DNA of 64,000 nt from Hippopus hippopus (GCA_946811185.2 OX328097.1:56635063-56699062), one strand, 5' to 3'. Positions 51,803-61,464 are shown, counted from the stretch's first letter. Made by a program: numbers and translations. The notes: a model not told the origin generated them from the sequence alone.

Positions 51803-53096
51803 AATAGTTGTTGATATATCTGCTGCAGGTTGCAGAAAGAAATGAAATTTTTGAAAAATGACAAAATTAAGTGCACTTTCCACAGGAGTCAAATGTTTTA
51901 AAGGGACTACAGGCAAAATGTTGCATATAATTATCATGACATGATTTCTTAGAATCCATTGTCATCTTTCAACATTCTTTGTTAGACATGGAACAAATAA
52001 CAATTTGTTGTTGCATGAATTTAAACCCTACAAGAAGGAATTTGACCAACCACCACTACTGTTTTTGAAGCTTTTTGATTTTAGCCCTCTGCTCTAGCTT
52101 TTATCTTGTAATGGAAGGGACGATGGAATATTCTTCAAGAAATCACAAACATTGTGTTGTAAGGTCTTCTTCAAATTTGAGTCTGTTGGTGGTTCATGAT
52201 ACTGATGAGATTTCTGCCAAATGAAAACACATGATTCACCTGACTTGACCTTTGCAAATAATTTGACCTCTGTCAAACATTTTAGCACTTATAAAGATAA
52301 ATAATAGTAATTGTTGAATAAACTTGAAACTTTTTGGTAATTACTACTGCCACAATGATTTACAGACATTGGATGTAACCTTATATACTATGAACACTGT
52401 AATAATGGCCTCCTCAAAGTAGTTTTTCAGGGAAAAAATTAGAGTTACTAGGCAATTCTTGTCCATAGTCTATATTATTTTGATTCCTGAGGAAACCTAC
52501 ATGTTAGACTGCCTCTAGACTTGTACTTGATCTCTTGAAATAGTCTACAGAGACTGCATACATTGTTGAAATGTTGTAGGTAGGTAAAGATTAATGATTA
52601 CCTTCTATGATCAATCTCATTACTACTACAAAAGGCCCGTCTGTAAATGGGTGGTAAAGTAAACCTGATCATTTCACCGTAAAGTTTTGACATATCAATT
52701 GAGTGTTGTCACACAAGAAAGGAACGTGAAGTGGTCAACAGTTTAACACTTTTCCTCCCTGATCCAGCCCTCTGTATACCCCACCCGCATCTGAAATGGA
52801 AGATCTATATGACGATATGAAACAGTAGTAACAATTTTATGCAGTTGTTTTTATGAACAGTTTCTTTAAAAAGTATTTATAGATGAACATTTTGTTTTAG
52901 TACAGATTACTTGTAAGTAAAAATTTTGTTGTAGTGCAGCAAGAAAATTGCTGCAAATGGGGGAAGAATTTAGAATGGAAACACTCAGCTGATGACATGC
53001 TTTGATGAATTTGGGTAAATAAATGTCAGTCCACATTTGGACTTGCTTTACAAACATGGAGTTGACAGAAATACAAGAGATTATTTAGATAAGTTA
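51803..53096. other. Unassigned 1.3-kb segment
   Basis: AT-rich, no A or B. A 64-codon minus frame (52094-52288) has mixed composition but no recognisable domain. Confidence 0.45.
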
Positions 53097-53166
53097 ATGA
53101 AGGCCTCATCTCATGAGACATCTGAAAGGGTGGTCAATGGCTTTGGTTTTGAATGGATGTGTTTTT
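53097..53166. repeat. 70-bp direct duplicate, left member
   Basis: AATGAAGGCCTCATCTCATG ... GAAAGGGTGGTCAATGGC ... TTGAATGGATGTG recurs at 54060-54124 at roughly 90% identity. Both follow TTAA or GTTA. Confidence 0.8.
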
Positions 53167-53170
53167 CTGT

Positions 53171-53397
53171 TTTACCCTCTACCAGAGACACAATCGTAGA
53201 CTTGTCGGAATTCATAGCAGTTGCAGACAACAAATTTAGTGTTTGTCAATTAGTGGTTTTGTCTGTGATAGGGTAGAAAACATGGTAGTAAAAGGAGAAA
53301 TTGCTGGTACCTGACTTTTTCTCCTTTTCCCACCATGTTTTTATAAGCTTTTTTTCTTGGGTTTGTTTATACATGAGACCGTGTGGTAAAGAGTTTA
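53171..53397 (+). mobile_element. Family A MITE
   Basis: TTTACCCTCTACCAGAGACAC; right end GGTAAAGAGTTTAG. Hairpin apex altered (TGCTGGTACCTGACTTTTTC). Confidence 0.84.
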
Positions 53398-53422
53398 GAG
53401 ACAACAACAAAAGCATAGACTC

Positions 53423-53627
53423 TACTCTCTATTACCAAACTGGAAGCATTTGCAGGTGAAAAAAAAAAGATGTTGCTCAAATGATGTTGTTTAGAAAAGG
53501 GTACAAGACATTTTGGAAAAAGGAGAAGTTGCTTGGTACTAGCATTTTCTTCTCTTTCAAAATGTCATTGTTTTTGAATACTTTATTACTTTGGGTTAAA
53601 AGGCAAGATCATTTGGCAAAGAGTTAA
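53423..53627 (+). mobile_element. Family A MITE, left end shortened
   Basis: TCTCTATTACCAAACTGGAAGC lacks about 25 bp. Hairpin outer arms paired (CATTTTGGAAAAAGG), apex TGCTTGGTACTAGCA. TTAA 53624-53627 shared. Confidence 0.8.
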
Positions 53628-53849
53628 TCCCTTACCAGACAATCCTGTTTTAGCAGCCCTAAAGGAAAAAGGTTTTGAAAACATTGTGGGAAAAGGAGAA
53701 ATTGCTAGTAACTAGCATTCTCTTTTTTTCCTACAATGTTTTCTAATCTTTTAAAGATAAACTTAATCATATAGCCACATCTTATTTGTCATCTGCCAAT
53801 ACTTTCAGTTTGGACAAATCCTCAATTCTGTGCTTTTGTGAAGAGTTAA
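53624..53849 (-). mobile_element. Family A MITE with paired hairpin change
   Basis: TTAA 53624-53627 and 53846-53849. Apex GCTAGTAACTAGC, both arms changed. The right TTAA is shared with a B copy. Confidence 0.9.
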
Positions 53850-54059
53850 CGCTTATCCAGCTAAATAACAAAAACAAAACTTTCAAGTTGATAGTAAGTA
53901 TAAACCCAAGTGTTGCTATTCAAAAGGTATTTTTTGGGAAAAATATATCTTTTTCGGACAGTGTAGATCCAAGATCAGACTGCACGTTCTGTGCAGTCTG
54001 ATTTTATCTACATTGTCTGCAGAAGGTCAGTGAGTCTTGCTTAGCAGCCTAAGGGTTAA
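53846..54059. mobile_element. Family B copy, TTAA-bounded
   Basis: TTAA 53846-53849 and 54056-54059. Palindrome at 53958-54018 (CAGTGTAGATCCAAGATCAG). Terminus TTGCTTAGCAGCCTAAGGGTTAA. Confidence 0.88.
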
Positions 54060-54124
54060 TGAAGGCTTCATCTCATGAGACATTTGAAAGGGTGGTCAAC
54101 AGCTTTACTTTGAATGGATTTGTT
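54060..54124. repeat. 70-bp direct duplicate, right member
   Basis: Second copy of 53097-53166 (GAAGGCTTCATCTCATGAG ... GGGTGGTCAACAGC). Confidence 0.8.
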
Positions 54125-54833
54125 TATACACTTGACCTTGCTATGAAAAACTGATTTGAGTGACAGGTTTGTTTAGTAGCTTTATTATAGTTTTCACTGG
54201 TTCCTCTCATCAGATATACATGCCACAAGTGCTTTAACCTTTTACCAAACAATGTAGAGGTTTTTAGCTCCACTGGCCGAAGGCCAGCGGGCTTATGTCA
54301 TGGCCCATTGTCCGTCGTGCGTCCGTCCGTCCGTCTGTCCGTCCATCCGTTAACTTTTATTTTAAACATCTTCTTCTCTGAAACTACCCATCCAATTTTG
54401 ATGAAACTTCACAGAAATGATCCTGCCATGGTCCTCTTCAGAATTTCTTGAAAGAATTTGATTCCTTCAAAAACTCTGGTTGCCATGGCAACAAAACTTA
54501 AAGATATTGGAAATCTTTGAAAATCTTCTTGTCTGAAACCATAAAGCCTAGGGCTACCAAATTTGGCATGTAGCTTTGTCTAGTGGGCCTCTATCAAGTT
54601 TCTTCAAATTATAGCCCTGGGGTCAAATTTGACCCCGCTCCGGGGGTCACAAGTTTTACATGGGCTTATAAAGGGAAAACTTTAGAAATCTCCCTGTACC
54701 TAGCCATAAGGCCTAGGACTACCAAATTTTGCATGTGGCATTATCTAGTGGACCTCTACCAAGAGTGCCAAAATTATAGCCCTGGGGTCAAACTTGGCCC
54801 AGCCCCGGGGATCACAAGTTTTACATGGACTTA

Positions 54834-56160
54834 CGTGGGGTGATCAGAAAGAACGCGAACCACCCGATTATTTCAAAAACTACTTTACTTAAGATAACAA
54901 AAATTTGCACAGATGAACATTAATTACCTGGTTACTTACTCAAGCGTTTAAATGACGTCATAGGCAAATAAGAAAAGAGTGACGTCATTTCAATGACATC
55001 ACATACTGCGTTAGCGGTTCACAATGTCGGATGATGTTTTATTTGAGCAGAGAGTAATTATAAAGTTTTACGTTAAACTCGGAAAGTCTTCATCGGAAAT
55101 TAAGGCCGATTTAGATAAAGTTTATGGGGACTCAGCACTTAAGAAAACCAGTATTTGTAAATGGATTGGACGATTTAGAGAAGGACGCGAAACCGTTGAA
55201 AATGACCCTAAATCTGGCCGTCCATCAACATCAGTAACGGACAAAACTATCGCGGATGTGCAGCAGCATGTAAAGCAAGATCGTCGAGTTACTGTCAGGG
55301 AAATAGCTGACACATTTAGCATTTCCTATGGAAGTGCACAGGAGATTTTAACTGACAAACTTGGAATGTCGCGTGTTTGTGCAAGGTGGGTGCCTCGGCT
55401 ACTGACGCCAGAGCAAATGGGGGTTAGGGTCGAAATTTGTTCTGAAATTTTAGAACGCATTAGGAAAGAAGGATCAAACTTTACTGATCGTATTGTGACA
55501 TGCGATGAAACATGGGTACACTTTTACGAGCCCGAATCTAAACAACAAAGCAGTGTATGGAAACATCCAACATCGCCGTCCCCTGTTAAAGCCAAACTTT
55601 CTAAGTCTGTTGGTAAAGTTATGTGCATCATGTTTTTCTCTTCTCAATGTTTTTTTCTAAATCATGTTGTACCTATACATACTACAGTCAATGCTGAGTA
55701 TTATGCCAGCATTATTCGAATGAATTTAATACAGGCCATCCGAAAAAAACAGCCGGAACTTCTATGGAGAGGCGTCATTTTACATCAAGATAATGCTCCC
55801 GCTCACAAAGCCAAACTTGTACAGGAAGTTTTGAAAAAACTAAACATAGAAACATTAGACCATCCTGCCTATAGTCCAGACCTGGCCCCATGTGACTTTT
55901 GGCTATTTCCTGTTTTGACAGATTCTGTACGTGGCACGCGCTACGAGAGCAGAGAGGAGCTAACCCATGCCATGACCGGGTCGTTGAGAGTGATGTCACG
56001 TGACGGGCTCGCGCACGTGTTTCGCGCGTGGGAATCAAGAATGAATAAGTGCATAGAACACAAAGGAGGTTACTTTGAAAAACAGTAAACATTCCAAGTT
56101 GATTTTTATAACAATATTCCGATAAAGGCACTGGTCCGCGTTCTTTCTGATCACCCCTCG
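54834..56160 (+). mobile_element. Mariner element (1327 bp), apparently complete
   Basis: TA at 54832-54833 and 56161-56162. Ends CGTGGGGTGATCAGAAAGAA and, inverted, CGAGGGGTGATCAGAAAGAA; about 29 bp with two mismatches. Inserted at the TA of a family D unit (ACTTATATAGAGAAAAC when rejoined). It carries one uninterrupted transposase gene and is a different lineage from the element at 5251. Confidence 0.96.
55024..56088 (+). CDS. Mariner transposase, intact reading frame
   Basis: 354 residues from ATG 55024 to TAA, typical length. Cut-and-paste DDD enzyme acting on its own inverted ends at TA, in the nucleus. Residues 8-55 form the first helix-turn-helix; GRP linker at 65-67; second helix-turn-helix about 72-118; WVPRLL at 122-127, the mariner linker involved in dimer contacts. 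Catalytic aspartates are D161 in TCDETW, D256 in LHQDNAPAH and D291 in APCDFW, the last two separated by 34 residues (DD34D); YSPDLAP at 283-289. No frameshift or stop. Start 190 bp inside the left end; a short promoter region could lie in between. All recognisable catalytic and linker motifs are present, so it may be active, but activity cannot be judged from sequence alone. Relatives include the transposase domain of vertebrate SETMAR. Confidence 0.96.
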   Translation: MSDDVLFEQRVIIKFYVKLGKSSSEIKADLDKVYGDSALKKTSICKWIGRFREGRETVENDPKSGRPSTSVTDKTIADVQQHVKQDRRVTVREIADTFSISYGSAQEILTDKLGMSRVCARWVPRLLTPEQMGVRVEICSEILERIRKEGSNFTDRIVTCDETWVHFYEPESKQQSSVWKHPTSPSPVKAKLSKSVGKVMCIMFFSSQCFFLNHVVPIHTTVNAEYYASIIRMNLIQAIRKKQPELLWRGVILHQDNAPAHKAKLVQEVLKKLNIETLDHPAYSPDLAPCDFWLFPVLTDSVRGTRYESREELTHAMTGSLRVMSRDGLAHVFRAWESRMNKCIEHKGGYFEKQ

Positions 56161-56689
56161 TATATAGAGAAAACTTAAGAAATCTCCCTGTACTTATTCA
56201 TAAAGCGTAGGGCTACCAAATTTCGCATATAGCTATATCTAGAGGGCCTTCACCAAGAGTGCATAAATTATAGCCCTAGGGTGGAATTTGATTCATCCCG
56301 AGGGGTCAGAAGTTTTACATGGGCTTATTTAGTGAAATCTTTAGAAATCTTCTTGTTACTAACCATATGAACTAGGGCTACCAATTTTAGTCCTGTCTCA
56401 GGGGTCTTATGTTCAAAACCAATTGGCCAAGTATTGTAATGTTTGGCATGTAGGGATTTTACGTATTAGCCAGTGGAGCGATACAGGGCCATCATGGCCC
56501 TCTTGTTTTTTTTAGCAACCTTGATGAAGAAGGGCTTTTAAAAACTGAGGGAACCAGCTTTTTCTCTATTTTCCACAACATTTTACCCTTTCGAAGACAG
56601 ATCTCATTATTTTAATCACATTTTATCTCTAATCAGCAATTACTTTGAGTTTGGACAAGTCTCAAAGTTTGTTGTCTTGTGAAAGGTTA

Positions 56690-57257
56690 AAGCCATCATG
56701 CATGGGGGTGGGGGGTGTGGGTTGAAAGGGGGTTGAGGAGGGTAAAATTGAGATTATGCAAAAAATGCTTTCAATTTCGAAAATTTGATCGGATTGTGTA
56801 AAGTTACCCAGTGATTCAGTTGCTGAGGAAACAAAGATTTGTTTACAGATTGTTGTTACAAACCTGTCAAGAGTTTTTAAAATTAATTACTATGACCGAA
56901 ACAGATCAAGTATAAGATTTACAATTTTTGCCCTCGGTGCTTTTAAAATCACTTAATGGCTATTTTTAACTCTTACTCGATCATTATTAAAATTGCAAAA
57001 TTACTTGATACTCTAATTTTTTTAGCTTGTCTCTCTTATTTTCTTAAAAAATGTTGAAGCATTGTCATAGCAGCCCTGTCATTGTTATTAAAAAACTGAC
57101 CATTTCTGATATATCTGTCAATACTTTTACATATCTCCTTCAAACTAGGGGCTAGTTGTTGACAATCAAAAGGGGGACCCATGCAAATAGGGCAAGTTAT
57201 ATCCCTTTAATGATTTAAGAAGCACTGGTCTTTGAATCAATATGATCTAAATATTTC
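56690..57257. other. Unassigned segment
   Basis: G-rich patch GGGGGTGGGGGGTGTGGGTTG at 56704-56724; otherwise AT-rich, no features. Confidence 0.45.
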
Positions 57258-57452
57258 TTGACCTTTTACCAAATAATCTAGACTTTTATTGACCCTGAGA
57301 AAAAAGGTTTTTGAAAACATAGTGGAAATAGGAGAAACTTCTTGTAATTAGCATGTTTCCTAGCCTACCATTTTAGCAATAGTTACTATGTGGCTTGTAA
57401 ATACTTTCTGTTTGGACCAGACTAAAATTTTGTTGTTTGGTAAAGAGGTAAG
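57258..57452 (-). mobile_element. Family A MITE, hairpin decayed
   Basis: GACCTTTTACCAAATAATC; hairpin reduced to GGAGAAACTTCTTGTAATTAGC; right end GGTAAAGAGGTAAG. Confidence 0.78.
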
Positions 57453-57499
57453 TCAATTACAGTCAAGCATTGGCACTGGCATGTGTTGTCCAGTTCGAT

Positions 57500-57724
57500 T
57501 TAACCCTATACCAAACAACAAAGTTTTAGGCACAGCCAGATTGAAAGCATTTGCAGACAAGTTCAGTGTGTTTCAAATGATAAGATTTTTATTTGAAAGG
57601 GTAGGAAACATTGTGGGAAAAGCAGAAAATGCTGGTTACCAGCATTTTCTCCTTTTCCCACAATGTTTTCAAGAGGCTTCTTTCTCAGGGTTGTCAAAAC
57701 TCAGGCTTGTGTTGTAAAGGGTTT
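57500..57724 (+). mobile_element. Family A MITE, full length
   Basis: TTAA 57500-57503; right end GTAAAGGGTTTAC. Hairpin perfect except one base (GGAAAAGCAG). Continuous with a second, truncated copy. Confidence 0.9.
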
Positions 57725-57812
57725 ACCCATTACCAAACAATATCAACTTTTAAAGACCCTGAGAAAGAAAGCTTTGGAAAATATTGTGGGAAAAGAAAGA
57801 AATGCTGGTAAT
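57720..57812 (-). mobile_element. Family A fragment (left half)
   Basis: GTTTACCCATTACCAAAC through GTGGGAAAAGAAAGAAATGCTGG, then abruptly unrelated sequence (TAATGAAGGGGCCATTGC). Confidence 0.75.
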
Positions 57813-57904
57813 GAAGGGGCCATTGCACCTATCAATGCTTTCCTGAATTTTCCTGAATCAGAGGGAGGAATGAATCCTTTCACAATGGCAATCATAATTT
57901 CTCG

Positions 57905-58360
57905 GAAAGAATTTGACCAAGCTTAGAATTTGATTGATTGATTGATTGATCAATTGATTGATTGACATTTTCAATATTATTTCAGTTACATCACGGTGGC
58001 CAGTGCTCCTATCCATGCGTTCCTGGAGTTTCTTTTACCAGTACTACGCTCAATATTCTTTCCAAGCCACTGGCTGCTTGCCTACATAACCATAGTCAAA
58101 ACTATGGTCAGCGGTGGGAAAGGAATGAATCCTGTCGCAATGACTATCATCAATCCCTGGAAAGAAGTTGGCGGAGTCGGGAATTGAATCAGCGAACTGT
58201 TCTCAAGTCCTGTACACTACCAGTTGAGCTACTTGGGTTCGGCACTTAGGATTTGAACTAGGGACCTCCTTGTCTCAACTCATTTATGCTACTGAGTGTG
58301 CTACTGGGTCTCAAGTCATGTAAGCTACTGACTGTGCAACTGGGCTCGGCATTTTCAGGG
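57905..58360 (-). mobile_element. tRNA-headed SINE with repeated head segments
   Basis: Minus strand: tail (AATC)n at 57931-57964, ACTGAAATAATATTGAAAATG next to it, a body, B-box-like GATTCAATTCCCG (58172-58185) and A-box-like AAGTAGCTCAACTGGTAGTG (58214-58233). Beyond that, head-like pieces recur: a second B-box-like AGTTCAAATCC at 58247-58257 and A-box-like GTAGCA / GTAGCTTAC with GACTTGAG at 58290-58340. An older duplicate of part of the body lies upstream (57812-57925: CACCTATCAATGCTTTCCTG versus CTCCTATCCATGCGTTCCTG). Confidence 0.75.
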
Positions 58361-58552
58361 AGGCCTTTGCAGACAGCATGACATTGCATGTTTTTAATTA
58401 TCATGGCTTTTGTTTTGATTTAGGATTTTGTGTGATATCATGCTGTTCTGCAATGAGTTTCTGATTCAAAATTTATTGTCGTGTGATAGTTCCCACCCCT
58501 TAATTTCTCAATGCCTCCTGCGGACATTTTTTGTGCTTACAGCATACTTTTT
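58361..58552. other. Unassigned spacer
   Basis: Nothing recognised. Confidence 0.35.
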
Positions 58553-58765
58553 TTAACCCGTAGAGCGCCTAATAAACCTATCAGACATTTTTAATCCTAG
58601 AAATACGTCCCAAATAATAGCAATTCCATGGTTGCCTTTGTCTACAGTGTTTCAGCAAAGCTGACAGTGTAGATCAAAGATCAGACTGCATGTTTTGTGC
58701 AGCCTGATTTGATCTACATTGGCCGCAAAGGCAACTATAGTCAAGAAAGGTGCCTTAAGAGTCAA
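58553..58765. mobile_element. Family B copy (AAAGGTGC subtype)
   Basis: TTAA 58553-58556 (TTAACCCGTAGAGCGCC); palindrome at 58663-58718; GGCCGCAAAGGCAACTATAGTC and end GGTGCCTTAAGAGTCAA. Confidence 0.85.
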
Positions 58766-58850
58766 TATAAAAAAAGAGTGTTCATGACAAGAAAATTCTC
58801 TTTCTGACATTGTTTTCACTAAAAAAGATCTATTTAAAGCAGTATACCTT

Positions 58851-59225
58851 TAAACTCTTTCCTATACAATCCAATATTTCTATGACCCTTATGAGAGAGG
58901 TTTTTGAAAACATAACTTTGTAGTTTGAAATGAAGAAAATTGTTACTTTTCCAACAAAGCCTTTAACTCCATGATGGTGACCATCATTTGTTTGTCATCT
59001 GTAGAATTATGCAGACAACAGATTAGGTGTGACTCAAATGGTGGGTTTTGTCTTTGATTGGTTACAAAACATTGTGAGAAAAGGAGAAAATGCTATTAAT
59101 CAGCATTTTGTCCTTTTCCCACAATGTTTCCAAAGGCTCCCTCTGCAGAGTTGTTAAAACTTTGGAGTGTAAAGGTTTAAATGTGGACCAGTCTAAATTG
59201 TTGTTGTCTGGTCAGGAACTAATCA
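58851..59225. mobile_element. Two merged family A copies
   Basis: A minus copy (TTAAACTCTTTCCTATACAATCC, hairpin decayed) runs to TGTTTGTCATCTGTAGAATTATG at about 59010. A plus copy then continues from CAGACAACAGATTAGG with hairpin GCTATTAATCAGC and GTTGTTAAAACTTTGGAG. A minus-type terminus (GTGGACCAGTCTAAATTGTTG) follows at 59172. The order suggests exchange between two overlapping copies. Confidence 0.72.
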
Positions 59226-59433
59226 GTTTAGTTGATTGTTTCCTGCAAACATTGGAAACCAGCCGTCAATGAGCCATGATGTAGATAGTTCAAGAGGTTG
59301 ACCCCAAGAGGTTGACCCAACCCATCAATGCATTTGAATTTGGAGCCGAGATGTGAGATGCTGATGCTGCACTTCCACTCTACTGTGACTCCCACTATTA
59401 TTGGTTAAAGTGAAAGTAGATATGATATATGAA

Positions 59434-59648
59434 TTATCCCTTAGGCTGCTAAGCCTGACTTGAGAACCTTTTGCAGATGGTGTAGATCAAGATCAGATTG
59501 CACAGAATGTGCAGTCTGATCTTGGATCTACACTGTCCAGTTAAGGAGATATTTTTCCCCAAATAAAGGATTTTCAATTGGCAATGTATTTGGGTTTTTA
59601 ATACGGGCTTGAAAGTTGCATTTAATTTACTGAGCAGGCTAAGGTTTA
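59434..59648. mobile_element. Family B copy, well preserved
   Basis: TTATCCCTTAGGCTGCTAAGCC; palindrome at 59478-59538 with GATCTTGGATCTACACTG; body GGTTTTTAATACGGGCTTG; end ACTGAGCAGGCTAAGGTTTA. Closest to the copy at 17970. Confidence 0.85.
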
Positions 59649-60451
59649 GAAGCGCCACACCTTCTCTCTAATTTATTGGCATCTGGATTGTGGCACATTA
59701 AATATTTATTGTTGTAAAGGAAGTATAAAACATTTGGTTTGGAAACAAAAATACCCAAAAAAAGAACTTCACATTTTGTTTAAATCATGGACGAAAATCA
59801 AAGAAAAGTTACATTCTGGCCTCTCCTGGGAAATGTAGATGTTAACATAAATTCTTGTGATGAGGTCAGAGGACTTTTCAGTTTGCTGTATTATTTTTTC
59901 TAACATATGTAATTTGCATTTACATTAGTCCATGATAATGACTTTGTATGCTTTTATTCAAGACATAATGTTGCAAGGTAGTAAGTAACCTTCCATTCCT
60001 AATTTACCTTTAAATTCTGTTTTCAACCAACTGATTGACATTCTCAGACATTCTGTCACAGCCAATAAGACTGCTTTTCCTGTTGGAAGTGATAGAAACT
60101 ACTAACAGATTTAAACAGTCTAAAACATTGTGTGAACTCGGGGTTTGAGAACGTGTGAACTCAGGGTTTAAGAATGTTGCAACAGTTTGTTAATGATACT
60201 TAAAGGAGACAAATAACGAACTTAAATCAAGTCAGAATCTGGGACTGTTATTGGATTTGAATAGAATGAGGGACGTAAGTTTTTCTGTGAAATTACAGTC
60301 AGAATGTGATTGCTAAGTGGACAAAAAGTAGATCTGTGTTCATAACTGCATTTTCTGTCCAATCTGATCATGATCTACTCCAGCTACAAGGGGAACTCTA
60401 GCCTTGACAGGTATTTTTAGGGTCAGAATAAGTCCTGGTATTTCTTGCTTA
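59649..60451. other. Unassigned segment
   Basis: A 25-bp tandem pair GTGTGAACTC(G/A)GGGTTT at 60130-60171 and a weak B trace (CCAATCTGATCATGATCTACTCC) at 60359-60381. No gene. Confidence 0.45.
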
Positions 60452-60666
60452 ATAACCCTAAGAGAGCTGAATAAACCAAGTGCAGATTTTCAGTCTTGGA
60501 GTCTTTAAGACTAAAACGCTGCAATTTCATGTGTGCTTTTGCTCAAATGTCTCGGCAAAGTGGACTATATAGATCAACTGTATATATTGCATATTATATG
60601 CAGTCTGATCTTGATCTAAATTGGCTGCAATGGCAACTTAAATTGTGAAAAGCTCTTATGAGATTA
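60452..60666. mobile_element. Family B copy (AAAGGTGC subtype), decayed
   Basis: ATAACCCTAAGAGAGCTGAATAAACC; palindrome left arm lost (GATCAACTGTATATATTGC), right arm GCAGTCTGATCTTGATCTAAATTGG; end GTGAAAAGCTCTTATGAGATTAA. Confidence 0.72.
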
Positions 60667-60932
60667 AGTAGTTATTGGAGTATTTTCCTTGCTGAATTTT
60701 GTATGATCATCCACTTTTTGGTTTTTTAATCGGTCGGCGTAAGCCGGACGATTAGAGAGACCACAAATTTCGGAAACCCGTCCGCTGAGGGCAAACTGAT
60801 GTAACTGCAACTCGTAACAGCGCTCATTTACAGCATTACAACGCTTAACAAGCCTGTCGTGACCAGGGAAAAGTTTAGGAGCATGTATTTTTTCCAAGGT
60901 ATTTTTCTTTAGAGGGCTAAAGCAAAACATGT
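60664..60932 (-). CDS. Coding-like minus-strand segment of unknown origin
   Basis: Between two B copies, an open minus frame reads NMFCFSPLKKNTLEKIHAPK, FPGHDRLVKRCNAVNERCYE, ALSGRVSEICGLSNRPAYAD and ends KFSKENTPITT with a stop near 60664. GC content rises and codons look protein-like. The frame runs on into the B palindrome (to 61029), which cannot be original. No start codon or splice site can be fixed; no family recognised. It may be a captured exon, a retrocopy fragment, or part of an unrecognised transposon. Confidence 0.35.
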
Positions 60933-60935
60933 TGC

Positions 60936-61004
60936 CTTTGCAGAGTGCAGATTCAGACCAGACTGTATAGAACATGCAGTCAGATCTTGGATCTGTCGTA
61001 ACAT
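60936..61004. mobile_element. Family B fragment (centre)
   Basis: TTGCCTTTGCAGAGTGCAGATTC, then ATGCAGTCAGATCTTGGATCTG. Only the middle of a copy. Confidence 0.6.
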
Positions 61005-61464
61005 TTTTTATATGAGATATTCTAGTCAAGACAGCAATGGCCCTTCAATAAATAGGCTGCTTTTCCAAGCTTGACATGTCTGTTTCGTTAATTCAGGGTC
61101 TTAAGGTAAAACTCTCGACAATATGTATGTCTCACCAGACACTTTATATTAGTTGATTCTCATCCTTTCCACAAGGTCCAGTTTTTCAGATAAAGAGCAC
61201 AAGGTTTACTGTAGCTATGCTCCTCGCTTATTAGAATGAATCAAATACATAACCTGTATTGGTCAAGGTTAAGAAAAGTTGCTTTTGCAGACAATAAAAG
61301 ATCGAGATTAGACTGTCCTTTGAGTGCAGTGCAGATCAATATTACACACGTAGATATCTTAGATCATAATTGGATGTTCGCGTAGGATATAGATCTGTAA
61401 ATGAAACTGTAATATTTGTACAGTGGTTTCTGACTGAAAACGGCCAGTAGATTAACTCAGAGTT
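61005..61464. other. Unassigned segment with one decayed B centre
   Basis: GATCGAGATTAGACTGTCC and GAGTGCAGTGCAGATCAATATT at 61300-61342 are a decayed B palindrome. Confidence 0.45.

Larger units (their letters stand above)
54266..56510 (+). mobile_element. Family D repeat inserted in family A and itself split by a mariner
   Basis: Start AGCTCCACTGGCCGAAGGCC, GTGCGTCCGTCCGTCCGTC, the lead segment, units beginning near 54556 and 54720, then the mariner, then units near 56215 and 56380 and the terminus GCCAGTGGAGCGATACAGGG, hairpin AGGGCCATCATGGCCCT and CTTG. The outermost 11 bp (GCTCCACTGGC/GCCAGTGGAGC) are inverted. It sits in a T tract (GGTTTTT on the left, T8 on the right) with no other target duplication, as expected for Helentron-type insertion between Ts. 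Confidence 0.85.
54234..56689 (-). mobile_element. Family A MITE split by family D (outer layer of a three-level nest)
   Basis: TTAACCTTTTACCAAACAATGTAGAGG at 54236-54260 is the left terminus. The copy resumes at 56512 with AGCAACCTTGATGAAGAAGGGC, a hairpin remnant (GGGAACCAGCTTTTTCTC), GTTTGGACAAGTCTCAAAG and the end TGTGAAAGGTTAAAG. Joining the two gives the order of a normal minus copy. Confidence 0.85.

Noticed and set aside
55775..56131. 118-codon minus-strand frame inside the second mariner
   Set aside because: Antisense shadow of the intact transposase gene.
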